A stretch of DNA of 64,000 nt from Hedera helix (Eukaryota; Streptophyta; Magnoliopsida; Apiales; Araliaceae). The stretch covers positions 1,153,501 through 1,217,500 of the forward strand of contig OX359265.1 of assembly GCA_947179155.2 (NCBI GenBank). Reading direction: 5' to 3'. A program made the translations under genes and the position numbers. The notes beneath the pieces are model-generated. The model worked only from the letters and a program-made list of their open reading frames with translations. It made no database searches and was not told the DNA's origin. Positions 49,666 through 61,303 of the stretch are shown one piece after another (within the stretch, counting starts at the first letter, position 1; each line of letters begins with the position of its first letter).

Positions 49666-52600
49666 TCATGCCACCACAACTACGAACACAATAAGCAGAA
49701 TGATCCCAAAAATGACTAGCAACAAACAGCTCTGCACATGATGTTTGAAAATCAAATATATGTTTCAAAATGGCATCAGATATGACAACCGAAAATAAAA
49801 TCAGGAGCACCGGTTAGCATAGATCAACTGGCTGCATAAATTTAAGTGGGAACTTGTATCATCTCAAAACAAGCCTTGAAAATTACATATTAACTTTTAA
49901 TGGATGTTTAACCGAAGGAACAAAATATTACAGCTCAGCACAACCCTGTATTATATTGATGTACCTATACGAAGGATTAATACTTCAAGAAAAAACAATA
50001 ATTGTAAATCATAAGGATTACCATTGATGATATAGACTTTTGGGTCTTGGAAGCTTCAGTGATTTGGAATGTAGCTTGTTTGGTTGCCAAATGAGTCTTT
50101 CCAATGTTTGAACTGATGTCATCTGAAAGACAAGTGTAAGCAAAGATAAAGGAAGCTTCCTCTGCTGAAGTTTCCCGTTTGGAAAAGGAAAAAATGAAAA
50201 TGGCCCACGGCATACCAATCATGGTTCCTTGCTCATGCACCAGAACAGCCAGATCCTTGAATATTTCGTTCACCTCACCAATCTGTTGCTGTATTTCTCT
50301 GATTCCTTGATCTCTTTCTTCAATTGTAGCTTCATTTAAAGCAATTTCATTCTCCACCAATAAGACCTCCTGTCTGCACTAAATCATGCAATAAGAACTT
50401 TTCCGTCCAAAAATAATTATAAGACCTTTGTGATACAATAAAGCATTTAAGATTCATGCAGATATTTCTGGCACAAAATTCTCTATTTGAATGTGATTGC
50501 ATTTTTTATTAAAAAAAGCGTGATTGCATTTGAAACCCCAACAGCATTTTTGCTTTTTAGGAGAGAAATATATTTGATTAGAAGCAATAGATGGTTTTTT
50601 TTTTAAATCCATAAAAAAATTATAAAATTTATAATCTGTGTGTTAATAATTATTGTAGGAGCTTCATCTACAAGTTATATTTCGTTCGCTATAAGCTAAA
50701 GCTCTCAAGGAAATGATCATCATCATATCAATATGAACAAACCATACACATGTTATCAACATAAGAGTACTGAAAATTCCAGACATCTAAGATATGAATC
50801 ATATACTCTGAAACAGCATCAAGAAGATAACAAGAAGAGGCCACTAAAATTTCTGTGTACAGGTCATAAAGTGGATGGCAAGGAATAGTTAAAGTCTAAA
50901 TCAATATATCACACTTAAAGACCAAATAAATAAGGTATGTGAACTGTATTGACAAAATAATCTAGATAGTGTTGCCTACCTTTTGGATTCCACAAGGAGA
51001 GAAACATGTTCAGGACTCCTCGATGAACTTACATCCAGCTCACTGACAGTGTTGCTGCTCAGAATTAGATCAAATATATAATACGAGGAAGGCAAAGTTC
51101 AATTCAGACAATAAAAATTATATATGCTTGTGATACACAAATTAAATGCTTCATTGATGAATTTGAGTTGTAACAATTTCCAAATTGACAAACATAATAT
51201 TGTCAATTATTAGACCAGTTAATGCATCAACATTTGACAGTTACTGGTTGTGGCACCGGCACCAATTATTCAGTGATATAGATAAGTTTGATGCATTTAG
51301 GTGATGATAATTTCAGATTTTATTGCACAACTAACCAACCTAATAATGAAGCACATCCCACAAGTTCCTCCCCCTTTTTTATATGCATTTTCTCTTCTTT
51401 CAGTTTCCTTCCAAACTAATGATTACTCTCTCCGCAAAGAAAAAAGTTTTACAAAAAATTAAAAATTACATTTTCAGATGAAAATAGGGCTATTTCTCCT
51501 GACTTAGGGGGTACTTAATTATAATTTGTAAATTTCGAGGCTTACTGAAATCATCCCTTAAAAATATTGATGTAAATATCAAATTTTACCAGAGAGCTTA
51601 ACACACTGGTAACTGAACAGCAACAAAGGCATTGTGATTTCTGAACGCCTCCCCCAGAAAAAGAAACAAATCTAAACATGCATAAGCTTTAAAGAAGAAA
51701 GTAAATATTACCGGGATGGAAGAACTTCCTCAGGAACAATAGGCGCATATGCTGTTTCTCTCTCAGCTGCAAGTCGTTGGGCCTTCTGAAATTTTCTAAG
51801 AACTGACTGAAAATCTTTTGCAAGCTTAGCATCGGCAATCTTCTTAGCAGCCTGAAGTTGAAACAGAAAATTTAAAGGACTTAGATTCATCCCTTGCCAA
51901 TTATAAACATGGACGAATAATTTAAGATTTTGTTAAAGTTTAGTGAGGTGAAAGTTTCAAGAATAAATGATGAGAATTAAGAGGGAGTATGAAATTAGAA
52001 AGTGAAAGAATTATAGGGAACTCTGAAAGTAAACAGCACATAAACTTACACTAACTTCTGCATGTTGATCTGTTTCAGTAGCTTGCTTAAGCTTTGCCGA
52101 AGTCTCTTTTACCAAGTGCGCTATATGTAGCCTACTTTGGCGCCTAGGAATCAAAATAAATGTTAATGGTTATAGATAACAAATGATTGGCAGGTCAGGT
52201 AGCAATTTCTCCATTTATATCAACTAGACAACTACCACTTAAATAGTTCAAAAAGAAAACAAAAATAATGCATAACTACATCTGTAAGAAGCACTGAACT
52301 ATATGTTTTTTTAATTTATTAAAGAAAATGATATTAAAAGGAAAGAAAGCAGGATTCTCCCAATAGAACTAAAAAGTTGGGCTGATTTGGTACTTATTCT
52401 ACATAATTTGGCACATAAACAAGAACTCCATCAGTCCCTGAATAACAGTCCAGTTTAAAATATATATAATTTTTAGGAAATTTTTGACTTCAGCATAATT
52501 AATGACCCGTAACAAATTTTTTAGTTTCAAGAAATATAATGAGATTTGGTACATTGATATTGGAGGTGAACTCTCATACTGGGAGAGAAGGCACATGGAT

Positions 52601-53129
52601 GGATGCTTCAAGTGTAGCTGTGTAGGAACACTAGAGCATCCAAAAAATGTCTTTATGTATTTTACCAAAAGGAACCCTTTTCCATAATAGTGAGTCCAAT
52701 TAAAGCCAATTCGTTGATGTTTCCTTACTAACAAATACAAAATTGTAGAAATTAAATTTCTCCAGGACCAAACACATAAGCAAATCAAAAGTGCCTCAAC
52801 TCTTTTACTTGGGTTTCGTCAACAAATAAAGAAATTCAAGAAAATAAAAGTAAAAAGTTCAAAAACTTTTGAAGATCAACATCGACACGTACAATACATA
52901 TTTAAAAAAAAACAACTAACAGCTTATGCCGGAGGTGAAGGGTATCTTTGGGAGTTCCGATGGTATTAACTAGGCGTATGAATGAAGCGACGGCGGTGTT
53001 TATCTGAAATACGCCGGCGACAAGGGCTCTTGAACTTGAAGGCTGATTATCGTCTTGTTGTGCTGCTAATAGCCTTCTTTTTCCATTCATGGGCAAAACC
53101 CGACCCGATTCAAGATCTTCAAAGCTCAT
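49666..53129 (-). CDS. SYP21: Qa-SNARE syntaxin, SYP21/PEP12-like
   Basis: Seven exons join in phase to give 280 residues: 53129-52921, 52143-52050, 51851-51712, 51054-50980, 50373-50216, 50122-50022, 49731-49666. The start MSFEDLESGR is the family start. The Habc bundle (about 35-140) includes LVNTIGTPKDTLHLR and KIADAKLAKDFQSVLRKFQKAQ. The SNARE motif (about 180-245) includes ENEIALNEATIEERDQGI and QQIGEVNEIFKDLAVLVHEQG, with the Qa-type central Gln. The last exon encodes the membrane anchor SCLLLVIFGIILLIVFVVVV at the extreme C-terminus. SYP2 syntaxins drive fusion at the prevacuolar compartment and vacuole. DDISSN and QATFQ favour SYP21/PEP12 over SYP22/VAM3, as does its place beside HSFA1 and BPA1. 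The small last exon is easily missed: the preceding frame reads to a stop at 49977 without an anchor. Confidence 0.94.
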
Positions 53130-53406
53130 AATTACTGAAATTAACTTTGCTCAAATTGAGGAATATAAACAAGGATATTATTGATTATGCATTTGTATCA
53201 GCAGTATGTACTAGATGATGAAATCATGGGAGAGGGATAGAATTATTGAAGAAGAGAGATGAGGGTTTAATCAGTGTTGCTTGGAATTGAAGGGAAGGTT
53301 TGGCGGAAAAATATATAGGTGGGAAATTAAAAGAAGCCATGGCGTTGAGGGAGGAGAAAAGCAAGGTGATTGCCATTTTTATTCGTATAGTGGGGCCTAC
53401 GTCTGA

Positions 53407-53449
<43 letters not shown>
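53407..53449. repeat. (TA)n(TG)n microsatellite
   Basis: About seven TA units are followed by about fifteen TG units, roughly 280 bases upstream of the SYP21-like start codon. Confidence 0.9.
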
Positions 53450-53452
<3 letters not shown>

Positions 53453-53549
53453 TGACTAAATCATGAAAACAGTTTTTATTTATATGAATTGACTAAATCA
53501 TGAAAACAGTTTTTATTTATATGAATTGACTAAATCATGAAAACAGTTT
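53449..53549. repeat. 37-base tandem repeat, about 2.7 copies
   Basis: The unit GAATTGACTAAATCATGAAA continuing to ACAGTTTTTATTTATAT starts at 53449, 53486 and 53523. The first two copies are identical and the third is partial. Confidence 0.92.
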
Positions 53550-54160
53550 CTAGGTTTAACTGTTTAAGACAGAAAATAAAAGAATAAAAATTTAATTTAT
53601 AATAATAAAAATATATATATTTTTAGGTTGTTATTAAGTTATAAAGAAAAAGAAAATAAAAATCGAGTTTTATATTTAAATTATTAAGTTGCTTGTATAT
53701 TAATTTTATTATATTTATAATCTAAAAAGTATAATGTGGATGATAAAAGATGTTTTTATGTTATTTAACTTTTCATCTAAATTCATCGGTTTTTGAACGA
53801 AAAAGTTTAATAAAAAAAATAGTTAAATTTTTAATCAATTTCTTTACCTTTTCGTTCATTAAAAAATTAAATAACAAAGAAATTGAGTAATTTTTTTTTA
53901 ATTTTTTATTCATTTTAAAATTCACAACAGAATAAATAGAATATTACGTCATCAAATTTAAATGACATATATTTTTTTAAGATTGTCATTTCTAAATTTA
54001 GATCAAATGAATGCAACGAATTATGTCATACTAGAAAAGAGTCAGAGCAAGCCTAAAAATGAAAAAATTATGCTATACTCTTGAAGCATAATTACAGTTT
54101 GCTCCACCTTTCACATGAGGACGGGGTCCACACGGGTCTCGGGTCCACACGTGGTGAGAC

Positions 54161-54715
54161 CAGGGGTGGCTCAAGACAATATGAGGCCTAAAGCGATATT
54201 TTTTATTTTTTTTTATAATGCTAAAGTGATATTTTTAATGAGGCATTCTATGTTTGATACATCTTTTATTGACTTTTATGATCAAATTGATCATTTTTTA
54301 AATAAATATATCTTATTATTATTTAATATATATGTAAAAAGCCTATAAATATTATAAATTATATAAAATTTAGTACATATCTCAATGTTTACTTTTTTAA
54401 AAATCTAAATATATCTATGTTTAATTGTTAATTTTAAAAATGGTCAATTTGACTATAAAAATCAATGGAGAACTTTTATTTTGGGACGGAGGGAGTATTA
54501 ATAATTTTTATTTAAATGAGGTTTTTTTTTATACTGTTATTTTTTTTTACATATTTAATATTTGAATTGAATTATGGGCCCTAAAAAATTATTTGGCTTA
54601 TATTTTTATAAGACCTTTTTATATGAATTATTTATGATCTTCAAAAATTTGGGGCCTTTTTTGAAATGGGGCCTAAAGCGCGCGCTTTTTTTTTTATATA
54701 GTAGGGCCGGCCCTG
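54161..54715. mobile_element. hAT-type MITE, TSD GGTGAGAC
   Basis: The termini are CAGGGGTGGCTC and GGGCCGGCCCTG, imperfect inverted repeats. Exact 8-base duplications GGTGAGAC lie at 54153-54160 and 54716-54723. It contains GGCCTAAAGCG near both ends and a GGGACGGAGGGAGTA Stowaway-like end near 54482-54497, perhaps a nested fragment. It has no coding capacity. Confidence 0.88.
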
Positions 54716-54723
54716 GGTGAGAC

Positions 54724-56276
54724 CCGTGTAGAACCCATCTTCATGTGAGAAGATGAGGCAAATAATAACCATACTTCAAAAACATGAAATAACTCCTTCT
54801 AAAATTGGTCGGGATAGAAGGCCAAGTATTTATTTGGTTGCAAAAATGAGTTTCATGGACCGGGGCATAAGGAACAGGGTCAAAATTGGGCCGAGTGAAA
54901 ATAAAGTAGATTTTAAAATGTAGGCCTAAAGTTTGTATATTTTCTTGGGCCATATTGGCGGAGACCATCTGTAATTATTTTCCGTTTCTAAATACATGGA
55001 CGTTAGTTATAATACCGAGACGTGGTCAATAGACTCAATAAAATGTTAATACATATCAATGCATATTTAACCTCACTTTCAAAATATATAATTAATGAAT
55101 TTCTAAAAAGTAAATTTAAAATTGATGTGATTTTCACAAATTTTAGAAAATAACTAATAGTGAAATTAATGGTGTTTTTAATGATAATTTGTAATAATTA
55201 TAACTACATTAAATAAAATATATAAAAAAAATTAAATTAATTTTAAAATATTTAATATTAACTTTAAAAAATCAATATTAATATGATATTTTGAAATGGA
55301 AGAAGTATTTTCTTAAAATTTACTTTTAGTAAAAAATAATAATTTATATGTCGCTCTCTATTTTATATATTTGCATACTCATATATGGAATATCAATATA
55401 AATTACACATATGAGTGCGTGCTTAGCAAAGTAGTTTAGATAAATAAACATCGTGTAATATGAATCTGTCTGTCAAATAAAAAATTAGGACATAATACTC
55501 CTTTCGTCTCTTTTAAAAAAATATTTTATCTTTTAATATTTAACTTTTGAGAATTTTAAATAAATGTTAATTGTTTAATTTTTAATATTACTCAAAGTAT
55601 TAAATATAATTTTAGTTATCTCATTATTTTTTATCCAATAAATAATATTTTTTTATTTTAACATAAGGACAATATAGATAATTAATATTATATAATTATT
55701 TTCTTAATATTTATGTATAACTCTAAAATAATATATATTAAGGAAGGGAGGGAGTAATATATTGGGGGAGGGGCTTGAACTCACAGCCAAGTTATGGAAA
55801 GGGAGTGGACATGAGTCGTCGGAATTAATTAAATTAGAAAATTGATATTTTTATAAATAAATAAATAATTTTATAAAATTAAATAATAAATAAATCTTAT
55901 ATTTATAAAAAAGAGTTTGCAAAAATATAAAATATTATTTATAAAAATATCAATTCTTAAGATAAAAGAGGGAGAAAAATAAAATAAAATTCATTATTAA
56001 TTTGGCAATTAATACACGTAGCAACAACGGGGCTAAAATGAAACTGCGTGTCCACGTTTTAACTCCGCTACACACGTTAGCGAACCTCCTCTCCATCTTC
56101 TATTTTCGATCCCTACATACATATATTACTCATTCTCTCTCTACACACATATATATACACACTCATTCTCTCTCTCTTTGTCTCTTATAGTTTTCGTGTT
56201 TCTTTTAGCCGCTACTCGTTTGATTCAACTTTTTTCCTTCAATTGATCAGTGTTTCTCTTCAAGCTAGATTGTTCC
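54724..56276. other. Region between the SYP21-like and BPA1-like genes
   Basis: These genes diverge, so this holds part of both promoters. A Stowaway-like MITE lies at about 55496-55755. The last 150 bases before the BPA1 start are pyrimidine-rich (CTCTCTCTCTTTGTCTC), with CATATATATACAC upstream, a plausible plant core promoter. Confidence 0.5.
55496..55755. mobile_element. Stowaway-like MITE
   Basis: The ends TACTCCTTTCGTCTC and AAGGGAGGGAGTA match the CTCCCTCCGTCC-type termini of plant Stowaway MITEs, with TA-rich flanks. Confidence 0.6.
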
Positions 56277-59200
56277 ATGTCGGTGAGTGTTTCTTGATCT
56301 CATTTTTTTATTTCTATACTTTTGTACTGTTAATCATATTGGTTGAATTTCATTTGAAGTATTCAATTAGATTTATTCTTCGCTGCAATTTTATTTTTTT
56401 TAAAATTGTTTTCGTAGATCCGATTAATGGGCCAATATTTTCCGGTTTTGTAGTACCTATTGTGTGAAGAAGAAGTCTGTATACACAAAAACCAACCACA
56501 AAACCAATCTTAACCATTAAAAAGTGTGACTTGACATGAATTTCAATGCAAAGTCACACTTTTTAATGGTTAAGATGGATGTAATGGTTAGTTTTATGGT
56601 TGGATGTTGTGTATGTAGACTTATCCTTGTGTGAATTGATATTTGGGACGTTTCTACCATCGAATGTAAACTAAAGTGTTTATAGTGATATTAAATGTCC
56701 AAAAATTTAAAACTGTCAGTTATATTGCTGTAAAGGTGAGTCCTTACTTTTATTTCTCTTGCTTTGACATCATTCAGCGCTATTCGTTCTGTTATGTTCT
56801 CTCTATATCTCATATTTTTCACCCGAACTTTTTTTCTTTTTTTGATACGAGTTAAAACTGTAAAGGTTGAGGTTGCTGATGTGTACATAAAATTACTGTG
56901 AACTTTTTATTGTTACGACTTTGATGTATTCATTATTTGGTAACATTCGAATTTGTTACTAATTGAACTGAGCTTGGTTTTGTTCATGATAGAGGCAGTA
57001 ATCGGTGAGGTCTGGATTTTGTATTTGTCCAACCATGTTACGTGGTCATATCCTGCATCAGTATTTCATACATATTTTTTTGGTATATTGAGTCTCTGTG
57101 GTAAGTAATAACTTATCAATAATTGCACAGTTTAGTAGCATGGTTGCACACACCTTTTTGCAGATTCTACTAAAGGGAGGCCTTATGGGGAGATGTAGAT
57201 GGATTTGGGTTTAGACTTTGAATTAAAGTTTGATATATTGACACTGTATACACAAGCGGTGTCAGGATCATGACACGTCATTAATGAAGTATCTATTTTT
57301 GACAAAATTATTCTTATTTTAGTGACGTGTCATGATCTTAACGCCGCTTGTATATACAAATTAATTCTTATTTGAAATGGGATTCTTAACCGTATTTAAT
57401 GCACAAGTGTTTGTGATCAAAGCTTTCTCTCCCCCCCCCCCCCCCCCTCTTCCTCTTTTTTGGATTGTATAAGGACTTTGAATCTTTTGCACGATCTGTA
57501 ATTGCTAAGGTTAACCGAATGTCATTTCTGAATATTGAATGAGGAGTGGAAAGCAACATTGAATTCCTATAATATTTTTAAAACATGATTTATTTGAAAG
57601 GTTCACCTGATGAAGAAGTAGAAACAGTCATAAACTTTTCCTACCTATGTATTATACTTTAGAGTTTAGACTCATTAGTTCCACACCAACCACCGCTAAA
57701 CTTCAGTCTGCACTCCAGCAATTTTGAGTGGCGTGAGCTAAAAGCTAATGCCAGTTGGGTTGATTTTATAATTTTGATTGATGTGTCATCCTCTTCCAAT
57801 ACACTTCATGTAAGTAGCACAATTATGCTGATTTTACCTTTGTTTAGGAAACAATAAAATTTTGTTATTTAATGCCTATGCATAAGATATACACTGGGAA
57901 ACTCAGCTTCAATTCATGTTATCAAGAGGGTTGATGATATCATGCGAAATTATTGTTGAGCTCTATTTTTTGACAAGCACTGCACTCTTTAAATCTTTAT
58001 TTCACATGCAGCAATACCTTAATTCATTATGCAAAGTCAATACTATTGTGAATTCATTTGATACTTAATAATAAATGGGTGGATGAATTTGCTGGTTACC
58101 ACCTAGAAATTGTGACATTCCTGCATAATTCTTGTTCCTTCGTTGAAAAACCTTTTACCTTAGATGCATGGAATCCTACGTGCATCTATGCTAAGCTTCT
58201 GCTTTCAGGGTATTAACTAATTCTGCTATGTTATATTGTAAGAGTATTTGATGTAGGACGAGAATAGATGGCCAAATAATGCACTGGTAACGGTAACTCA
58301 ATAAGGAAAATTGATAAAAACTAGGGTGATCCAACCGCAGGAGAACCACTACCCCTAGGGTTTCCCAACCGCAGTAGGGAGAGAGATATTGATCGCAACC
58401 AACAATTAGGGTAATTTCAGAATTAATAATAATAGCGTCCCTTTTTCTGAGAGTACATCAACCTTTAAATAAGAACAAATCCTAATTCAATTAGGACACA
58501 AACCCTAATTACCCTAAAAATATTAAATGACAAAACTACCCTACTAATTAAATAAAACACTTAAAATATTTAAAGTACCCTAACTAATAAAATACTATCT
58601 ACCTCCTAAAATTACAACAATTCCATAAATAAATAAAAAACATTAAATCTATAAATAAATACTTAATAACTTGATCTTGATCCCCATCAGTATTAACTTC
58701 CTTTCATATCTCTTGATTGGGATGTGCATTATCACAGGTAAGATCAGTGACTGTCAGCAATGTCTCCTTAGGTGCTTCTGAGCAAGATATCAAGGAGTTC
58801 TTTTCCTTTTCTGGTGAAATTGAGTATGTTGAAATGCAAAGGTCAGTTGCGCAAAATAGTTTCTTATCTTTATGGCTTATTCATTATCTTTCAGTCGCCT
58901 ATAAGTTTTAGTGGAATCTGCCTAGAGTTATTTTAAAATACTCATGAATCCAAGTAGTTTTAAAGTTTCTCTAATGGATTTATTTCAATCCATTTTCATT
59001 AGCGGCAATGAGCGGTCCCAAATTGCGCATGTCACTTTTAAGGATCCTCAGGGTGCAGAGACTGCAGTTCTTCTTTCGGTATAATTACTTTTCAAGATCT
59101 ACATGACCATATTTTTCCTTTCCTTATCATTGCTTTTCACACTATCCCACTTGATGTAGATTTTTGCTTTTTGTAGGATGACTTTATATATGTACATGTT

Positions 59201-61303
59201 TACTTATGAAAAGTAAAAAGTTAATTCTTCTAATGATCATGCACAATAAATTTGACTAATTTTTCATGGTTTCTCATTTGTTGCTGGTCCTTCTGGTGGT
59301 AATTTCTTTGGCTTGATTTGTGGAGTTGTTACATCATATAAAATAAAGTATGTCCATATTGTAGTTACTTAATAGAACTCTTCTTGTGAAACTCGATATT
59401 TTGTGAATTATTAGATAAAATTATGTCCAGGCCCCCACCCCAAAAAAATAAAATAAAAAATTATCGGAGGTATTTGATCTGACAATATTTTTTCTTAGTA
59501 CTTTCTTTGTGCAATTTATGTTCCAAGTCGTGGTCATGGAAATGGTCAGATCAAATTATAATTTTAGACCATGCTTGATTTAGGTATTCTTTATCAAGTT
59601 TTTTTCTTCTTCTTAAGAATCAGATTTTGAGAGGCTTTTAAGCAATATCATATACTCCTGTTTCACATTATTTGCAACTCTGCTATTAGGGGTGCGACAC
59701 AAATGGTAAGACATTGAAAAATCATATTTGGATATTATACTTATATATTTTAATATAAAATGATATATTTTCGATTATGTTATAAATATTTTTAAAATAT
59801 AATATTTAATTATACTTTTGACACATCGTCAAATCTGTGCCGCATGCTCTAAAAAAGAGTTGCATATAAGGTGGGACGGAGGAGGGAGTATTAATTTTTG
59901 TAAACAATTTGAATATCATACGCTGCTTGCAAATGTTGTACCTCAGTATCGTATGATTTTAGGATCAATATAATCAATCTCTGGGTAAGAAATGACTGGT
60001 TTCCACTCGTCTATTGCTAGAGCAGATCTAGTTAAGTCTGGTTGAATTGGTACCGAAATTTTCTTTACATTAAAATTTGTGACCATTGCTTTCTTCTATT
60101 AAGTCCATATTTTGATGGTTCTATGAATTATGTATAAGATAGTATGGTTCTGTTTCAGTTTCCCAAGGGGAAAAAAATGCTAATTATTTTGTATCTTTCA
60201 GCTCTTGTTATTTCTGTACTATTTATCGCTGGTAGAGCTTTTCATCTGGCTTAACAAATTATAGCAAAAACGTCGTGGAAAATATGATTGGTTTTGAATT
60301 TTGATCTACTCTCAAATAGATTAATAGACACTCATCTTGTTTGTACTCGTCCATTTCTACTTTCTATCTATTTTTTCTTTTCTTCTTCCTAATCCTTATT
60401 CTCATTCTCTTTATATCATTCTCTATGACTTAGTCATGTAAGATGGTCATGATAGTCCCAGCTGATAATGAATTATGATGTGATAGTGTACTTAGTTCCA
60501 TACTTAATGTACTCTTTTCCTTCAGCTATGAAACCATCTTGTTATTTTCAGGGAGCAACAATTGTTGATCAGTCTGTTACCATAGCTCTGGCGCCAGATT
60601 ACAAGCTGCCACCTAATGCTGCAGCAACAACAGCTGTATGGTCCTATGAGCAATCCTTCAGTTTTACCTTGCCAATTGTTTATGTTTATTTTGTTATTTA
60701 ATTTAGGATAACCCAACTGTTCAATCTCGTCAGGCAACAGAGAACCAAAATACAGGTGGTTCTCCATCTGCCGTGCAGAAGGCGGAGGATGTTGTCAGTG
60801 GCATGTTGGCCAAGGGCTTTACCTTGGGAAAAGATGCACTTAACAAAGCAAAGTCCTTCGATGAGAGGCATCAGTTCACTTCCACCGCTACAGCCAAAGT
60901 TGCTTCTTTGGACCAAAAGATTGGCCTTAGCGAGAAAATCACTGTAGGCGCAACAATAGTGAATGACAAAGTGAAAGAAATGGACCAGAAGTTTCAGGTA
61001 TCTGAAAAGACCAAGACAGCTTTTGCGGCTGCAGAACAGACGGTTAGCAGTGCTGGATCTGCCATTATGAAGAACCGGTATGTGTTGACTGGGACCTCCT
61101 GGGTTACTGGTGCTTTCAATAGGGTCACCAAGGCTGCAGGAGAAGTGGGGCAGAAGACGAATGAAAAGATGGCCAAAGAAGAAGATGAGAGAAAAAAGGC
61201 AGATGGTTATGCCCAAGTGCACGAACCTGACTCCCCTAAAGTTGCTGCTGCCGCCAGCGAGTCGTCTTCCAAGCCAAAGCCTGCACAGGGCCTGATCCTT
61301 TAA
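56277..61303 (+). CDS. BPA1: RRM protein, binding partner of ACD11 (BPA1)-like
   Basis: Five coding exons (56277-56282, 58738-58841, 59003-59078, 60552-60635, 60707-61303) join in phase to give 288 residues. The first coding exon is only ATGTCG, joined across a 2.46-kb intron to GTAAGATCAGTG. This gives MSVRSVTVSNVS, the expected start. The RRM spans about residues 4-75 (VTVSNVSLGASEQDIKEFF, EIEYVEMQ, SQIAHVTFKDPQGAETAVLL, then TIVDQSVTIALAP). The C-terminal half has AEDVVSGMLAKGFTLGKDAL, EKTKTAFAAAEQTVSSAG and MKNRYVLTGTSWVTGAFNRV, conserved in BPA1. A charged Lys/Glu tail follows. In Arabidopsis, BPA1 binds the sphingolipid-transfer protein ACD11 and restrains reactive-oxygen-driven cell death. 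RNA binding is presumed from the fold but not shown here. Confidence 0.94.
56473..56622. mobile_element. Hairpin MITE in BPA1 intron 1
   Basis: AAGTCTGTATACAC and GTGTATGTAGACTT mark the ends. Inside, CTTAACCATTAAAAAGTGTG and CACACTTTTTAATGGTTAAG are perfectly complementary around a short loop. The whole 150 bases can fold into one long hairpin. Confidence 0.7.
57246..57357. mobile_element. Short foldback MITE in BPA1 intron 1
   Basis: GTATACACAAGCGGTGTCAG and ATCATGACACGTCA on the left pair with TGACGTGTCATGAT and GCCGCTTGTATATAC on the right, around a 40-base AT-rich loop. Confidence 0.65.
57431..57447. repeat. C17 homopolymer
   Basis: An uninterrupted C run within a pyrimidine-rich stretch of BPA1 intron 1. 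Confidence 0.85.
58249..58689 (-). mobile_element. 441-base solo LTR (Copia-like), TSD GTATT
   Basis: The plus strand starts TGATGTAGGACGAG and ends GATCCCCATCA. GTATT lies at 58244-58248 and 58690-58694. Read on the minus strand it has a TATTTAAAGG-like promoter box followed by an AACCCTAGG-containing leader, so it is placed on that strand. It sits in BPA1 intron 1 and ends 48 bases before the exon 2 boundary. Confidence 0.85.
59653..59890. mobile_element. Stowaway-like MITE in BPA1 intron 3
   Basis: The left end TACTCCTGTTTCACATTATT and right end GGGACGGAGGAGGGAGTA resemble Stowaway termini. A second GGGTGCGACACAAATGG / CAAATCTGTGCCGCATGC pair lies inside. Confidence 0.55.

Larger units (their letters stand above)
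53130..54160. other. Promoter side of the SYP21-like gene
   Basis: The proximal part contains a (TA)n-(TG)n microsatellite and a 37-base tandem repeat listed separately. The remainder is AT-rich with no gene. Confidence 0.45.

Noticed and set aside
49977..50021. Open-frame end of the syntaxin (VILMIYNYCFFLKY) as the C-terminus
   Set aside because: A donor at 50021 leads to an exon at 49731-49666 that encodes the proper membrane anchor.
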